DNA from: Bacteroidaceae bacterium | GTDB taxonomy: Bacteria; Bacteroidota; Bacteroidia; Bacteroidales; Bacteroidaceae | Direction: 5' to 3' | Length of the DNA: 41,597 nucleotides | Assembly: GCA_017429945.1 (NCBI GenBank) | Contig: JAFRNY010000068.1 | Span: 1-41,597, forward strand | In this document: positions 18,175 to 26,190 of the stretch, one piece after another | Position numbering within the stretch: the stretch's first letter is position 1 | Layout of the letters: each line of letters opens with the position of its first letter | The notes under the pieces: model-generated | Database searches by the model: none | What the model was told of the DNA's origin: nothing | What the model saw: only the letters and a program-made list of their open reading frames with translations | Position numbers and translations under genes: made by a program

Positions 18175-18942
18175 TCAGAACGAATCTTCGGTGAGGATGC
18201 GTTCGAGGTCTTCGGCCGAGACGCGCAGGCTGAGGTTTCCACGGAAGGCAATGGAGATGCCGCCCGTCTCCTCGCTCACGACGATTGCCAGGGCGTCGGT
18301 CTCCTGCGAGATACCCATTGCAGCGCGATGGCGAAGGCCCAGCTCCTTGGGCATACTCATGTCGTGCGTCACGGGCAGAATGCAGCCTGCCGCCGTGATG
18401 CGCTGGTGGGCTATGATCATGCCGCCGTCGTGCAGGGGTGAGTTCTTGAAGAAGATATTCTCTATCAGCCGCTGCGAGATGCGAGCATCGATAAGCTCGC
18501 CCGAGCGCACGAAATCGTTGAGGGGCAACGAACGCTGTATGACGATGAGGGCCCCCACCCTCTGTTTCGACATCGAGAGGCAGGCCATGACGATAGGTAT
18601 TATGTCCTCGCGCGTATGCGTAGTCTTCTTCTCGCCACTGAAGAAGCGGACGAGAGAACGCACGCGCTGGTGTGTACCTATAGAATAAAAGAACTTGCGT
18701 ATCTCGTCCTGAAAAAGAATGAGCAAAGCGATAGCACCTACACTGACGATGCGGTCGAGCAGCGTCCCAAGCAGACGCATCTCAAGCACCTGCGAGATGA
18801 ACAACCAGAAGATGACAAAGATGAGTACGCCGAAGAAGATGTTCAGCGAGCGCGATTCCTTCATCAGCCGGTAGCAATAGTAGAGTATTATCGCCACCAG
18901 CAGTATATCTAGTATGTCTTTTATGCCTATAGAGAAGAACAC
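18175..18942 (-). CDS. cdaA: Diadenylate cyclase CdaA (DisA_N domain)
   Basis: Makes cyclic di-AMP from two ATP at the inner membrane. Three N-terminal transmembrane helices (about residues 8-26, 32-50 and 60-78) precede the DAC domain. The two catalytic motifs are D172-G-G174 in SPLHDGGMIIAHQ and R204-H-R206 in LGLRHRAAMG. The first motif is normally DGA, so DGG is a conservative variant. The rest (ALIVIQRS, GCILPVTHD, ALAIVVSEETGGISIAFRG) is standard. At 255 residues the length is normal. It is downstream of folP on the same strand, separated by 156 bp with heptamer repeats. folP-cdaA linkage is what I expect in Bacteroidetes. Confidence 0.94.
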   Translation of the reverse strand: MFFSIGIKDILDILLVAIILYYCYRLMKESRSLNIFFGVLIFVIFWLFISQVLEMRLLGTLLDRIVSVGAIALLILFQDEIRKFFYSIGTHQRVRSLVRFFSGEKKTTHTREDIIPIVMACLSMSKQRVGALIVIQRSLPLNDFVRSGELIDARISQRLIENIFFKNSPLHDGGMIIAHQRITAAGCILPVTHDMSMPKELGLRHRAAMGISQETDALAIVVSEETGGISIAFRGNLSLRVSAEDLERILTEDSF

Positions 18943-18954
18943 GGCGGTTTATTG

Positions 18955-19080
18955 AAGATTGAAAATTAAAAATTGAAAATTGAATGACTGCTGCGCAGTC
19001 GCACAGAGCACTCAGAGAAGACAGAGGATACGGAGGAGTATGACGAATGAAGAATGAATATTGAATATTGAATATTGGGG
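18955..19080. repeat. Heptamer arrays between folP and cdaA
   Basis: TTGAAAA-like heptamers (about 18950-18986) and ATTGAAT heptamers (about 19054-19078) flank a short unique stretch. No gene is visible. Confidence 0.7.
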
Positions 19081-19098
19081 GGGAAGGGATTACGCTTA

Positions 19099-20046
19099 TC
19101 AAGGACCTACCCTTCTTGATGGTATTAACTCTCCCCCAGGGGGAGCGGGGAGGGGGTCCAGGAGGGCCGGGGAGGGGGGCTGCTTGGAATCCATTAGTTG
19201 ATGCGTTATTCGCAAGGCCTCGGAGGCCTCACGCACATCATGGACTCGCAGGATGTGGGCGCCGGCTTGCAGGGCCACGGTGTTGAGCACGGTGGTACCA
19301 TTGAGCGACGCCTCGGGTGTGGTGTCCAGCAGGCGGTAGATCATCGACTTACGCGAGATGCCTATGAGGAAGGGAGCCTGCGGGAAGAGGCGCACCAGCC
19401 GCGGCAGAGCTGCCATGAGAGCATAGTTCTCGGTCATCGACTTGCCGAAACCGAAGCCCGGGTCGAGGATGACATCGGCTACGCCAAGGTCGTAGAGCGT
19501 CTGCAACCGTTCGGCAAAGAACTGCGCTACGCGTACGTCGATTGGCTTGGCATCGGGATCCTCCTCAGGCGATGCCGACTTATTCACTTGCAGCCCCAAC
19601 GGGTTGTGAGTCAGCACGTAGGGAACACCAAGTTCGGCCACAGCCGCAGCCATATCAGGGTCGGCACAGCCGCTGACGTCGTTGATGACGTCTACACAAT
19701 AGTCGCGCACTACGCGCCGCGCCACCTCCGGGCGAAACGTATCAACGCTCACGACGGCCTCAGGCAACGCCCCGCGCAGAGCATCGAGGGCCACCGACAG
19801 GCGCGAGAGTTCCTCGTCGGCAGACGGAGCTGTGGCGCCGGGACGCGTGCTGACGGCGCCGACATCGAGAATCGCGGCACCCTCGTCAAGCAGCTGCCGG
19901 GCACGCGCCACCAGGGCGGCAGAGCCATCGGCCACCGGCGTGCGGCTGCCCTCGAAGAAGGAGTCGGGCGTGGCATTTAGTATGCCCATGATGATGGGCT
20001 GCTTGAATTCTAAGAGGCGCTTGCCCAGGCGCAATGATGTTGCCAT
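19099..20046 (-). CDS. folP: Dihydropteroate synthase with repeat-derived C-terminal tail
   Basis: Condenses 6-hydroxymethyl-dihydropterin pyrophosphate with p-aminobenzoate in folate synthesis; the sulfonamide target. Motifs in order: IIMGILNATPDSFFEG, ILDVGAVSTRPGA, VSVDTFRPEVARRV, VINDVSGCADPDM, VILDPGFGFGKS, LIGISRKSMIYRLL and LRVHDVREASEALRI. The enzyme proper ends around LMDSKQ (about residue 289). The final 26 residues, PPSPALLDPLPAPPGGELIP and six more, are encoded by the GC-rich palindromic repeat at 19129-19182 and the sequence after it. A TACCTTTG box at 20085-20092 supports the start. It is probably cotranscribed with cdaA. Confidence 0.95.
   Translation of the reverse strand: MATSLRLGKRLLEFKQPIIMGILNATPDSFFEGSRTPVADGSAALVARARQLLDEGAAILDVGAVSTRPGATAPSADEELSRLSVALDALRGALPEAVVSVDTFRPEVARRVVRDYCVDVINDVSGCADPDMAAAVAELGVPYVLTHNPLGLQVNKSASPEEDPDAKPIDVRVAQFFAERLQTLYDLGVADVILDPGFGFGKSMTENYALMAALPRLVRLFPQAPFLIGISRKSMIYRLLDTTPEASLNGTTVLNTVALQAGAHILRVHDVREASEALRITHQLMDSKQPPSPALLDPLPAPPGGELIPSRRVGP
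19129..19182. repeat. GC-rich palindromic repeat inside the folP 3' end
   Basis: CTCTCCCCCAGGGGGAGCGG followed by GGAGGGGGTCC and AGGGCCGGGGAGGGGGG units. Same family as the element before dapB; here it forms the last codons of folP. Confidence 0.75.
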
Positions 20047-20084
20047 AACGATGATGTTTTACGCTTTTCGGGGCGTAAGCGCTA

Positions 20085-20092
20085 CAAAGGTA
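20085..20092 (-). promoter_or_regulatory. -7 box (TACCTTTG) for folP
   Basis: TAnnTTTG on the minus strand, 38 nt upstream of the folP start; divergent from the cyclophilin promoter. Confidence 0.6.
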
Positions 20093-20121
20093 GAAAGTTT
20101 TTTTTGTTTCCGTGCGATTTT

Positions 20122-20153
20122 TTTGCGAGATTTATAGTTTATATGTAATTTTG
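20122..20153 (+). promoter_or_regulatory. Promoter for the cyclophilin gene (-33 TTTG, -7 TAATTTTG)
   Basis: TTTG at 20122-20125, 20-bp spacer, TAATTTTG at 20146-20153. This is a full match to the Bacteroides -33/-7 promoter, 34 nt before the start codon. Confidence 0.75.
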
Positions 20154-20187
20154 TAGCCAAAATGTCAGGAAAGACAACAAAGCCCAA

Positions 20188-20883
20188 ATGCAACGACTGA
20201 CAGCAATAGGCCTAATATTACTGCTCACACTCGCGCCCGCAGCAGCCAAGCGCAAGGCCACCACGGTGCGCCTCGAGACCACGGCCGGTCTCATACGTGT
20301 GGAGCTTTCTGATGAGACGCCCCGCCACCGCGACAACTTCGTCAAGCTATGCCGCCAAGGCTTCTACGATGGCACGCTCTTCCACCGTGTCATCAAGGAC
20401 TTTATGATTCAAGGCGGATCGTGCGACGCACGCGTCACCCAGCAGGGCGACTCACTCGTCTCGCCCTCACGCGACAAGGTGCTGGGCGACTGCGACCCGG
20501 GCTACACCCTCCCGGCCGAATTCAACCTGCCGTGGCTCTTCCACGAGCGTGGAGCCCTGGCCGCCGCCCGCGAAAGCGACGACGTCAACCCCGAGATGCG
20601 CAGCTCCGGCTCGCAGTTCTACATCGTCTACGGACGCTCGTGGGGCGAGAACTCGCTCGGCAAGATGCGCGCCACGCTCGATGAGAAAGGCATTGAGATG
20701 AACCGCGAGATGTGGGACGCCTACCTCACCCGCGGCGGAGCGCCACACCTCGACGGCACCTACACCGTCTTTGGCCACGTCGTCGAAGGCATGAAAGTAG
20801 TGAAACAGATTCAGGCCGTGGCCACCGACAAGGACGACCGCCCGCTCGAGGACGTCGTGCTGCTGCGCGCCGTAGTGGAATAG
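20188..20883 (+). CDS. Exported cyclophilin-type peptidyl-prolyl isomerase
   Basis: Catalyses cis-trans isomerisation of prolyl bonds in folding proteins outside the cytoplasm. A signal peptide (about residues 1-20, LTAIGLILLLTLAPAAA) precedes the cyclophilin fold: ETPRHRDNFVKLCRQGFYDG, FHRVIKDFMIQGG (catalytic Arg in FHR), RSSGSQFYIVYG (Q in SQF) and the C-terminal YTVFGHVVEGMKVVKQI. An insertion near residues 150-185 is common in Bacteroidetes versions. 231 residues. It is followed after 43 bp by the PCMD lipoprotein and may be the first gene of an envelope-protein run under the promoter at 20122-20153. Confidence 0.93.
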   Translation: MQRLTAIGLILLLTLAPAAAKRKATTVRLETTAGLIRVELSDETPRHRDNFVKLCRQGFYDGTLFHRVIKDFMIQGGSCDARVTQQGDSLVSPSRDKVLGDCDPGYTLPAEFNLPWLFHERGALAAARESDDVNPEMRSSGSQFYIVYGRSWGENSLGKMRATLDEKGIEMNREMWDAYLTRGGAPHLDGTYTVFGHVVEGMKVVKQIQAVATDKDDRPLEDVVLLRAVVE

Positions 20884-20926
20884 CAATCTGAGATTAAGCA
20901 TTATATATTTAGCATACACATAACGA

Positions 20927-22183
20927 ATGAAGTTTTACAAGACATTCCCCCTTTTCGCCCTGGCACTGGCCACACTGACCCTGCACGGCTGTATCGCCGA
21001 TGAGCCGGCCAATGCCGAATGCGACATCGAGCGATGCTGGATCCACCTCGACCAGCCCGAGACAATCTTCTATCACGACTACGACACGCTGGCAGGCGAG
21101 CCCGTGTCAGTGGACCGCCCCGCCGACAAGATCGTGCCGACATCGCTCGACAGCATAGTCTTCACCACACGATGGAATGCCACCGTAAGCCAGCCCGTGC
21201 CTCTCTACATCGAGGTGACGCCGGGCGCTAAGCTCTATATCATCGAGAACGGCCGCGAGGTGCCCTTCACCAGCGGCACGGCCGTCGACCTCCACGCCAC
21301 AGCCATCGACGAACATGCCGAGCAGCACTTCGTGGTGCGCTCCGAGGACGGCAAATGGAATCGCCACTACCGCATCAGCATTCAAGTGCCGCCCATGCCG
21401 TCGTACCCCCCCGAGGGCTTCGAGCTTAAGTTCGACAGCTACGCCCTCAACAGCGCCGGGCAGTACTACGTGTGGACCGAAAGCAACCCCTTCCTCACCG
21501 AGATACAATGGGCCAACGGCAACCCCGGATTCCGCATGAGCAAGAGCTCGGCCAAGCCCGAGGAATACCCCACCGTAGCCGTTGACGAAGGCGGTGTCGA
21601 TGGCGGACCCTATCTGAAGCTGACGACGCGCGACACGGGCGGATTCGGGCGTATGGTGAATATGCGCATTGCAGCCGGAAATCATTTCATTGGCAGCTTC
21701 GATGTGGGGCAGGCCCTCAACGGACAAGCCGGAGCACTGGCTGCCACACGCTTCGGGCAACCATTCGCACACAAACCCATCCGCCTGCGCGGATTCTATC
21801 GCTTCAAACCCGGCCCGACAAAGCAGGACCGCCAGGGCAACCCGATGGACGAGGCCGACGTGTGCGACATCTACTGCGTCTTCTACCGCAACACCGACGC
21901 CGCCGGCAACCAGGTGCAGCTCGACGGAGCCAACATCCTCACGAGCGAGAACATCGTAGGACTGGCACGCCTCAACCACGACGAAGTGGACACCAGCGGC
22001 CAGACGTGGGTACCCTTCGACCTTCCCTTGGTCTACACCACTGAAGTCACCGAGGCCGACGTCAAAGAGAACCACTATTCCATGACTATGTGCTTCTCAT
22101 CGAGCATCGACGGCGCATACTTCCGCGGCGCCGTAGACTCTGAACTGCACATCGACAACGTGACGCTCGAATGCGAATATTAA
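20927..22183 (+). CDS. PCMD domain-containing lipoprotein
   Basis: 418-residue surface or periplasmic lipoprotein. The N-terminal hydrophobic segment ends in LTLHGC (Cys about residue 22), a lipobox-like site. Middle residues (about 50-155) form Ig-like beta sandwich modules that resemble the DUF5018-type repeats found before PCMD domains. The C-terminal half, from GFELKFDSYALNSAGQYYVW to LHIDNVTLECEY, matches the PCMD (putative carbohydrate metabolism) domain, a jelly-roll thought to bind glycans. It is followed at 41 bp by a beta-barrel gene; such pairs recur in Bacteroidales. The substrate is not evident, and no SusC/SusD pair is present. Confidence 0.82.
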   Translation: MKFYKTFPLFALALATLTLHGCIADEPANAECDIERCWIHLDQPETIFYHDYDTLAGEPVSVDRPADKIVPTSLDSIVFTTRWNATVSQPVPLYIEVTPGAKLYIIENGREVPFTSGTAVDLHATAIDEHAEQHFVVRSEDGKWNRHYRISIQVPPMPSYPPEGFELKFDSYALNSAGQYYVWTESNPFLTEIQWANGNPGFRMSKSSAKPEEYPTVAVDEGGVDGGPYLKLTTRDTGGFGRMVNMRIAAGNHFIGSFDVGQALNGQAGALAATRFGQPFAHKPIRLRGFYRFKPGPTKQDRQGNPMDEADVCDIYCVFYRNTDAAGNQVQLDGANILTSENIVGLARLNHDEVDTSGQTWVPFDLPLVYTTEVTEADVKENHYSMTMCFSSSIDGAYFRGAVDSELHIDNVTLECEY

Positions 22184-22223
22184 TTGATAGGTTGAAAAAT
22201 TAAATATCAACATCGCTCAGAAT

Positions 22224-23000
22224 ATGACTATAAGAAATATAGTAATGTGCGTGGCCCTGATGGCCTCAGCCACAGCTGCCGCCCAAACCGAAGATAAATA
22301 CGAACTCTGGGGCCCCACCAGCCGCGACACCCAGAGCGGAGTAATCATACGCGCAGGCTATGTCATCGGCGGCACTACGCCCCTGCCCCTGCCCGCCGAA
22401 ATCCGCAGTATCAACGAGTTCAAACCATTAGGCGGCATCACCCTCGGCGCCGACGCCTACCATATGTTCTCGCGCCACTGGGGTCTGCAGCTCGGATGGC
22501 ACTTCTTCTACGAAGGCTTCCACACCGGCGCCGACGTAAAGAACTATCGCATGGGCATCACCAAGGACGGCAACTACCTCGAAGGCAACTTCACCGGCAC
22601 CGACATCACCGACACGAAGATGTTCGGAGCCACCATCCCGCTGACTGCCACCTACCGCATCTCGCCACGATGGAACGTCAGCGCCGGACCGTTCGTATCG
22701 ATCCTCTACCACAAGACGTTCGAGGGAGAGGTCTACGACGGCTATCTGCGCGAAGGCGACCCCACCGGACAGAAGGTGGAGATGACGCGCGACAACCCCG
22801 CCACCTACGACTTCAGCGACAACATGCTCAACTGCTACTGGGGCCTGCAACTGCTCTTCGACTGGAAAGCCATGCGCCACATGAACGTCTTCGGAGGCGT
22901 CGACTGGGCTTGCAGCGGAGTGTTCCCCGGCGACTTCGAGACGGTGGAGTTCAAGATGTTCCCTATCTATGCCAAGCTCGGACTGGCCTACAGGTATTAA
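22224..23000 (+). CDS. Outer-membrane beta-barrel protein
   Basis: 258 residues. A signal peptide ends around ATAAAQ (residue 20). The rest is alternating polar and aromatic beta strands (GVIIRAGYVIGG, GWHFFYEGFHTG, ATYRISPRWNVSAGPFVSIL, AKLGLAYRY), ending in a strand with terminal aromatic/Arg-Tyr as expected for BAM recognition. It resembles porin-type outer-membrane barrels of the OMP_b-brl group. It follows the PCMD lipoprotein and may act with it. The stop codon lies inside a perfect 12-bp-arm palindrome (22997-23022). Confidence 0.8.
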   Translation: MTIRNIVMCVALMASATAAAQTEDKYELWGPTSRDTQSGVIIRAGYVIGGTTPLPLPAEIRSINEFKPLGGITLGADAYHMFSRHWGLQLGWHFFYEGFHTGADVKNYRMGITKDGNYLEGNFTGTDITDTKMFGATIPLTATYRISPRWNVSAGPFVSILYHKTFEGEVYDGYLREGDPTGQKVEMTRDNPATYDFSDNMLNCYWGLQLLFDWKAMRHMNVFGGVDWACSGVFPGDFETVEFKMFPIYAKLGLAYRY

Positions 23001-23022
23001 TTAATCGCGAGCGATTAATTAA
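22997..23022. promoter_or_regulatory. Perfect palindrome at the end of the barrel gene
   Basis: 12-bp arms TTAATTAATCGC / GCGATTAATTAA around a GA centre, covering the stop codon. It lacks a T run, so an operator, processing site or weak terminator are all possible. GATTAGG heptamers follow to about 23045. Confidence 0.45.
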
Positions 23023-23099
23023 GGATTAGAGATTAGGGATTAGGGCCTTAATGATTAGTTGTATAACCTATAAAAAAACAAATATAAATTCAAACAGAA

Positions 23100-24530
23100 A
23101 TGAAAAACCGAATGCTTTCGCTGCTGCTTATGGCCTTTATGGCCGTGGCAGCCGTGGCCCAGAGCCAGGTGAAGTATGTGTTCTACTTCATCGGCGACGG
23201 TATGGGCGTAAACCAAATCAACATCACAGAGACCTACCTGGCAGCACTCAAAGGCAAGATCGGCATCGAACCCATCTGCATGTCAAGCTTCCCCGTCGTA
23301 GGTCTCGTAAACACCTATTCCGCCACTAACGGCGTCACCGACTCTGCCGCCGGCGGCACAGCACTGGCCTGCGGTAAGAAGACCAAGAACGGAGCCATCG
23401 GCGTGCTCAAGGACCTCGAGACACCCTGCACCAGCATCGCCGCTTGGGCACAGAAAGCCGGCAAGGCCGTAGGCGTGGCCACTACCGTATCGCTGACTCA
23501 CGCCACGCCGGCATCGTTCTACGGCCATCAGCCCCGCCGACAGATGTACTATGAACTCGGGCAAGACCTCTGCAAGAGCAACTACGACTTCTTCGCCGGA
23601 AGCGATTTCAACAAACCACACACCAAGGACGGCGGACCCTCGCTGCACGAGCAGGCCAAAGCCGCTGGCTACACCATCGTCAAAGGCTATAAGGAGTACC
23701 AGAAGAATGGGCGCAAGGCCGACAAGCTCATCCTGCTGCAGAGCGACGAGAAGAACCAGAAGCTCGGCAGCGAACAACTGCCCTATGCCCTTGATCAGGA
23801 CAAGAACGACCTCACGCTCGAGCAGATTGTGCGCGCCGGCATCAACTATCTCACCAGCAAGCAGAAGGACGGATTCTTCTTCGCCATCGAGGGTGGCATG
23901 ATCGACTGGGCATGCCACCGCAACGACATAGGCAGCGCCATCAACGAAGTGCTCGACATGGACAAGGCCGTGAAGGTGGCCTACGAATTCTATCAGCAGC
24001 ACCCCGACGAGACAATCATCGTAATCTCCGCCGACCACGAGACGGGCGGACTCGTCATGGGAACAGGAGCCTACGAGCTGCACTCCGACCTACTGAAATA
24101 CCAGCGCAAGACCATCGACGAGCTCAAATGGATCCTTCGCGAACAATACAAGAAAGCGCCTAAGAAATTCACCTGGACGGCCGTCGAGAAACAGCTGCGC
24201 GACCTCATGGGATTCGGCGCAGGCATTAGCCTCAAGGACGAGCAGAAAGAGCGCCTGCAGAGAAGATGGAATGACATTGAAAAGGCTATCGCTGAGAGCA
24301 ACGCCGCTGCCGACAGCAAACCCGTGCGCGACCGCATCAATGACCTCTGCGAGACAACGAAGCACATCCTCTCCGAAGTTGCTCACATCAGTTGGGCCAG
24401 CGGCGGACACAGCAACGGCTATGTACCGGTCTATGCCGTAGGCCCCGGCACCGAAGTCTTCCAAGGTCGCATCGACAATATCGAGATTGCACCAGCCATG
24501 GCGAAGATTGCCGGCTACCCCGTGGAATAA
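23100..24530 (+). CDS. Alkaline phosphatase, secreted
   Basis: Periplasmic phosphomonoesterase that releases phosphate from organic esters. A signal peptide spans residues about 1-20. The metal-binding D33 is in YFIGDGMGVNQ and the nucleophile S82 in TDSAAGGTALACG. Zinc ligands lie in EGGMIDWACHRND and ISADHETGG, and the last His is in WASGGHSNGYVPVYAVG. This ordering is that of the PhoA superfamily. The insert of about 120 residues between the DHETGG segment and the last His is helical and usual in Bacteroidetes forms. 476 residues, intact, ends at a strong terminator. It is preceded by GATTAGG heptamers and an A-rich leader. Confidence 0.93.
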   Translation: MKNRMLSLLLMAFMAVAAVAQSQVKYVFYFIGDGMGVNQINITETYLAALKGKIGIEPICMSSFPVVGLVNTYSATNGVTDSAAGGTALACGKKTKNGAIGVLKDLETPCTSIAAWAQKAGKAVGVATTVSLTHATPASFYGHQPRRQMYYELGQDLCKSNYDFFAGSDFNKPHTKDGGPSLHEQAKAAGYTIVKGYKEYQKNGRKADKLILLQSDEKNQKLGSEQLPYALDQDKNDLTLEQIVRAGINYLTSKQKDGFFFAIEGGMIDWACHRNDIGSAINEVLDMDKAVKVAYEFYQQHPDETIIVISADHETGGLVMGTGAYELHSDLLKYQRKTIDELKWILREQYKKAPKKFTWTAVEKQLRDLMGFGAGISLKDEQKERLQRRWNDIEKAIAESNAAADSKPVRDRINDLCETTKHILSEVAHISWASGGHSNGYVPVYAVGPGTEVFQGRIDNIEIAPAMAKIAGYPVE

Positions 24531-24579
24531 GATTAGAGATTAGAATTTAGGGATTAGAGATTGATCCCAATCTCAATAT

Positions 24580-24624
24580 AAAAGACGACCGGACGTATAC
24601 TCCTTTACGTCCGGTCGTCTTTTT
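24580..24624. terminator. Terminator after alkaline phosphatase
   Basis: 18-bp stem AAAAGACGACCGGACGTA with TACGTCCGGTCGTCTTTT, then an extra T. The stem is a relative of the dprA terminator (same ACCGGACGT core) and serves the convergent symporter gene as well. Confidence 0.85.
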
Positions 24625-24682
24625 GTCTGCGTCCGCTCGTATTGACTGATGCAACCGGTTGAATAATCCGGAGCCACAGTAC

Positions 24683-26095
24683 TTAACCCATCAGCGCATT
24701 CACGAAGATAACGGCGATGGCTATGGGCGCCACCCAACGAATCAGGAAAAAGAAGGAGACAAAAAGCCATCGGGGGTAGCGGAGCGCATGATGGTTGGTG
24801 AGCTCTTCCACTACGAGCTTCTGCGGCAGGCGCCAACCCACGAAGAGGCTGAGCACAATACCGCTCAAGGGCATAATCCACATGGCCGTGACGTCGTTGA
24901 AGGCATCGAAGAAACCGCGGCCGGCAAAGGGACGGAAGTCGGCCAGAGGACCGAAGCTGAGCGAGCAAAGGGCGCAGAGGACCGACGTGGTCACCGTCAT
25001 ATAGGCGGCCGCACGCCACCTCGACATGCCATAGCGGTCGACGAAGAAGGCCGTCACCTCCTCGTGCATTGAGATTGTACTCGTCAGCGCCGCCAACACA
25101 AGCAGCAGGTAGAACAGCAGCGAGAAGATGTAGCCGAGCACCGGCGTGCTGCCAAACAGGCTGTTGAAGATGTTGGGCAGCGTCACGAACACAAGGCCCG
25201 GACCGGCATCAGGACTCACGCCTTCGACCGAGAATACAGCCGGGAATACGATGAAACCGCTGAGGATGGCCACAAGCGTATCTATGCCCACGACGTTGGC
25301 GGCCGTCTTCAGCAGAGGCACGTCGGGTTTGAAATAGCTGGCATAGGTGGCCAGGCAGCCTATCGCTATCGACAGCGAGAAGAAGGCTTGGCCCAAGGCG
25401 CTAATGATCACGCCGGACGTTATCTTGGAGAAGTCGGGCCGCAACAGGAACTCCACGCCGCGCGCAGCGCCAGGCATAGTGAGCGCCCCTACAGCCAGGA
25501 GTATCATCAAGATGAAGAGCAGAGGCATCAGCACCTTGGAGAAGCGTTCGATGCCGTTCTGCACGCCACGCACTATGATGACATGCGTAAGCAGTATGAA
25601 GAAGAGAGCGCAGATCAGGGGGCTCCACGTCGACGAGCTGAAAGCAGCGAAGTAAGCCGACGCATCGGTCACCGAGGCCAGCGAACCGGAGGCAGCGCTG
25701 GCGGCGTACTTGAGCACCCAGCCGGCCACGACAGCGTAGTAGCTGAGGATGAGCGTGACGCAAAGCATTCCGGCATAACCAGTTATGGGCCAGAGGCTGT
25801 TGAGCCGCTTCGAGAGCCAGGCGAAGCGCCCCGGAGCTGGCGGGTTCTCGCTTACGAGGCGCTCGTAGGCCGAGGCGATGTCGGTGTGAGTGCGACGCCC
25901 GACGATAAACTCCGCCGTCATCATCGGCACACCGAGGAAGACCACGCAAGCCAGATACACCAAGATGAAGGCCGCGCCGCCGTTCTGCCCTGTCTCGACG
26001 GGAAAACGCCAGATATTTCCTAAGCCCACGGAACTGCCGGCTGCTGCCATGACGATTCCAAGCCGTGTAGCAAAATTTCCTCTCGAAGTGCTCAT
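24683..26095 (-). CDS. Sodium-dependent transporter, NSS/SNF family (paralog 2)
   Basis: Inner-membrane Na+-coupled symporter of the LeuT fold, probably for amino acids. The N-terminal signature is RLGIVMAAAGSSVGLGNIWR with unwound TM1 residues, then GGAAFILVYLACVV (TM2). About eleven to twelve membrane segments follow, with the TM6 region QAFFSLSIAIGCLATYASYF and the TM8 segment AALTSTISMHEEV. I place the start at the second Met (26095, MSTSRGNF) because upstream codons lie in leader sequence near a weak -7-like box; a start at 26116 would add seven residues. 470 residues. It lies 95 bp downstream of a close paralog on the same strand. Confidence 0.88.
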   Translation of the reverse strand: MSTSRGNFATRLGIVMAAAGSSVGLGNIWRFPVETGQNGGAAFILVYLACVVFLGVPMMTAEFIVGRRTHTDIASAYERLVSENPPAPGRFAWLSKRLNSLWPITGYAGMLCVTLILSYYAVVAGWVLKYAASAASGSLASVTDASAYFAAFSSSTWSPLICALFFILLTHVIIVRGVQNGIERFSKVLMPLLFILMILLAVGALTMPGAARGVEFLLRPDFSKITSGVIISALGQAFFSLSIAIGCLATYASYFKPDVPLLKTAANVVGIDTLVAILSGFIVFPAVFSVEGVSPDAGPGLVFVTLPNIFNSLFGSTPVLGYIFSLLFYLLLVLAALTSTISMHEEVTAFFVDRYGMSRWRAAAYMTVTTSVLCALCSLSFGPLADFRPFAGRGFFDAFNDVTAMWIMPLSGIVLSLFVGWRLPQKLVVEELTNHHALRYPRWLFVSFFFLIRWVAPIAIAVIFVNALMG

Positions 26096-26127
26096 GCATT
26101 TGTGTTTAAGTCCCAAAGAAAATATTC

Positions 26128-26190
26128 TTATTTCCTAAATCTCTTATTTCCTAAATTTCTAATTTCCTAATTTCCTAATTATCTAATTCC
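26128..26190. repeat. Octamer/heptamer array (CTAATTTC-like) between symporter genes
   Basis: Degenerate 8-bp units ctaatttc and tttcctaa between the two minus-strand NSS genes. No other feature seen. Confidence 0.7.
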
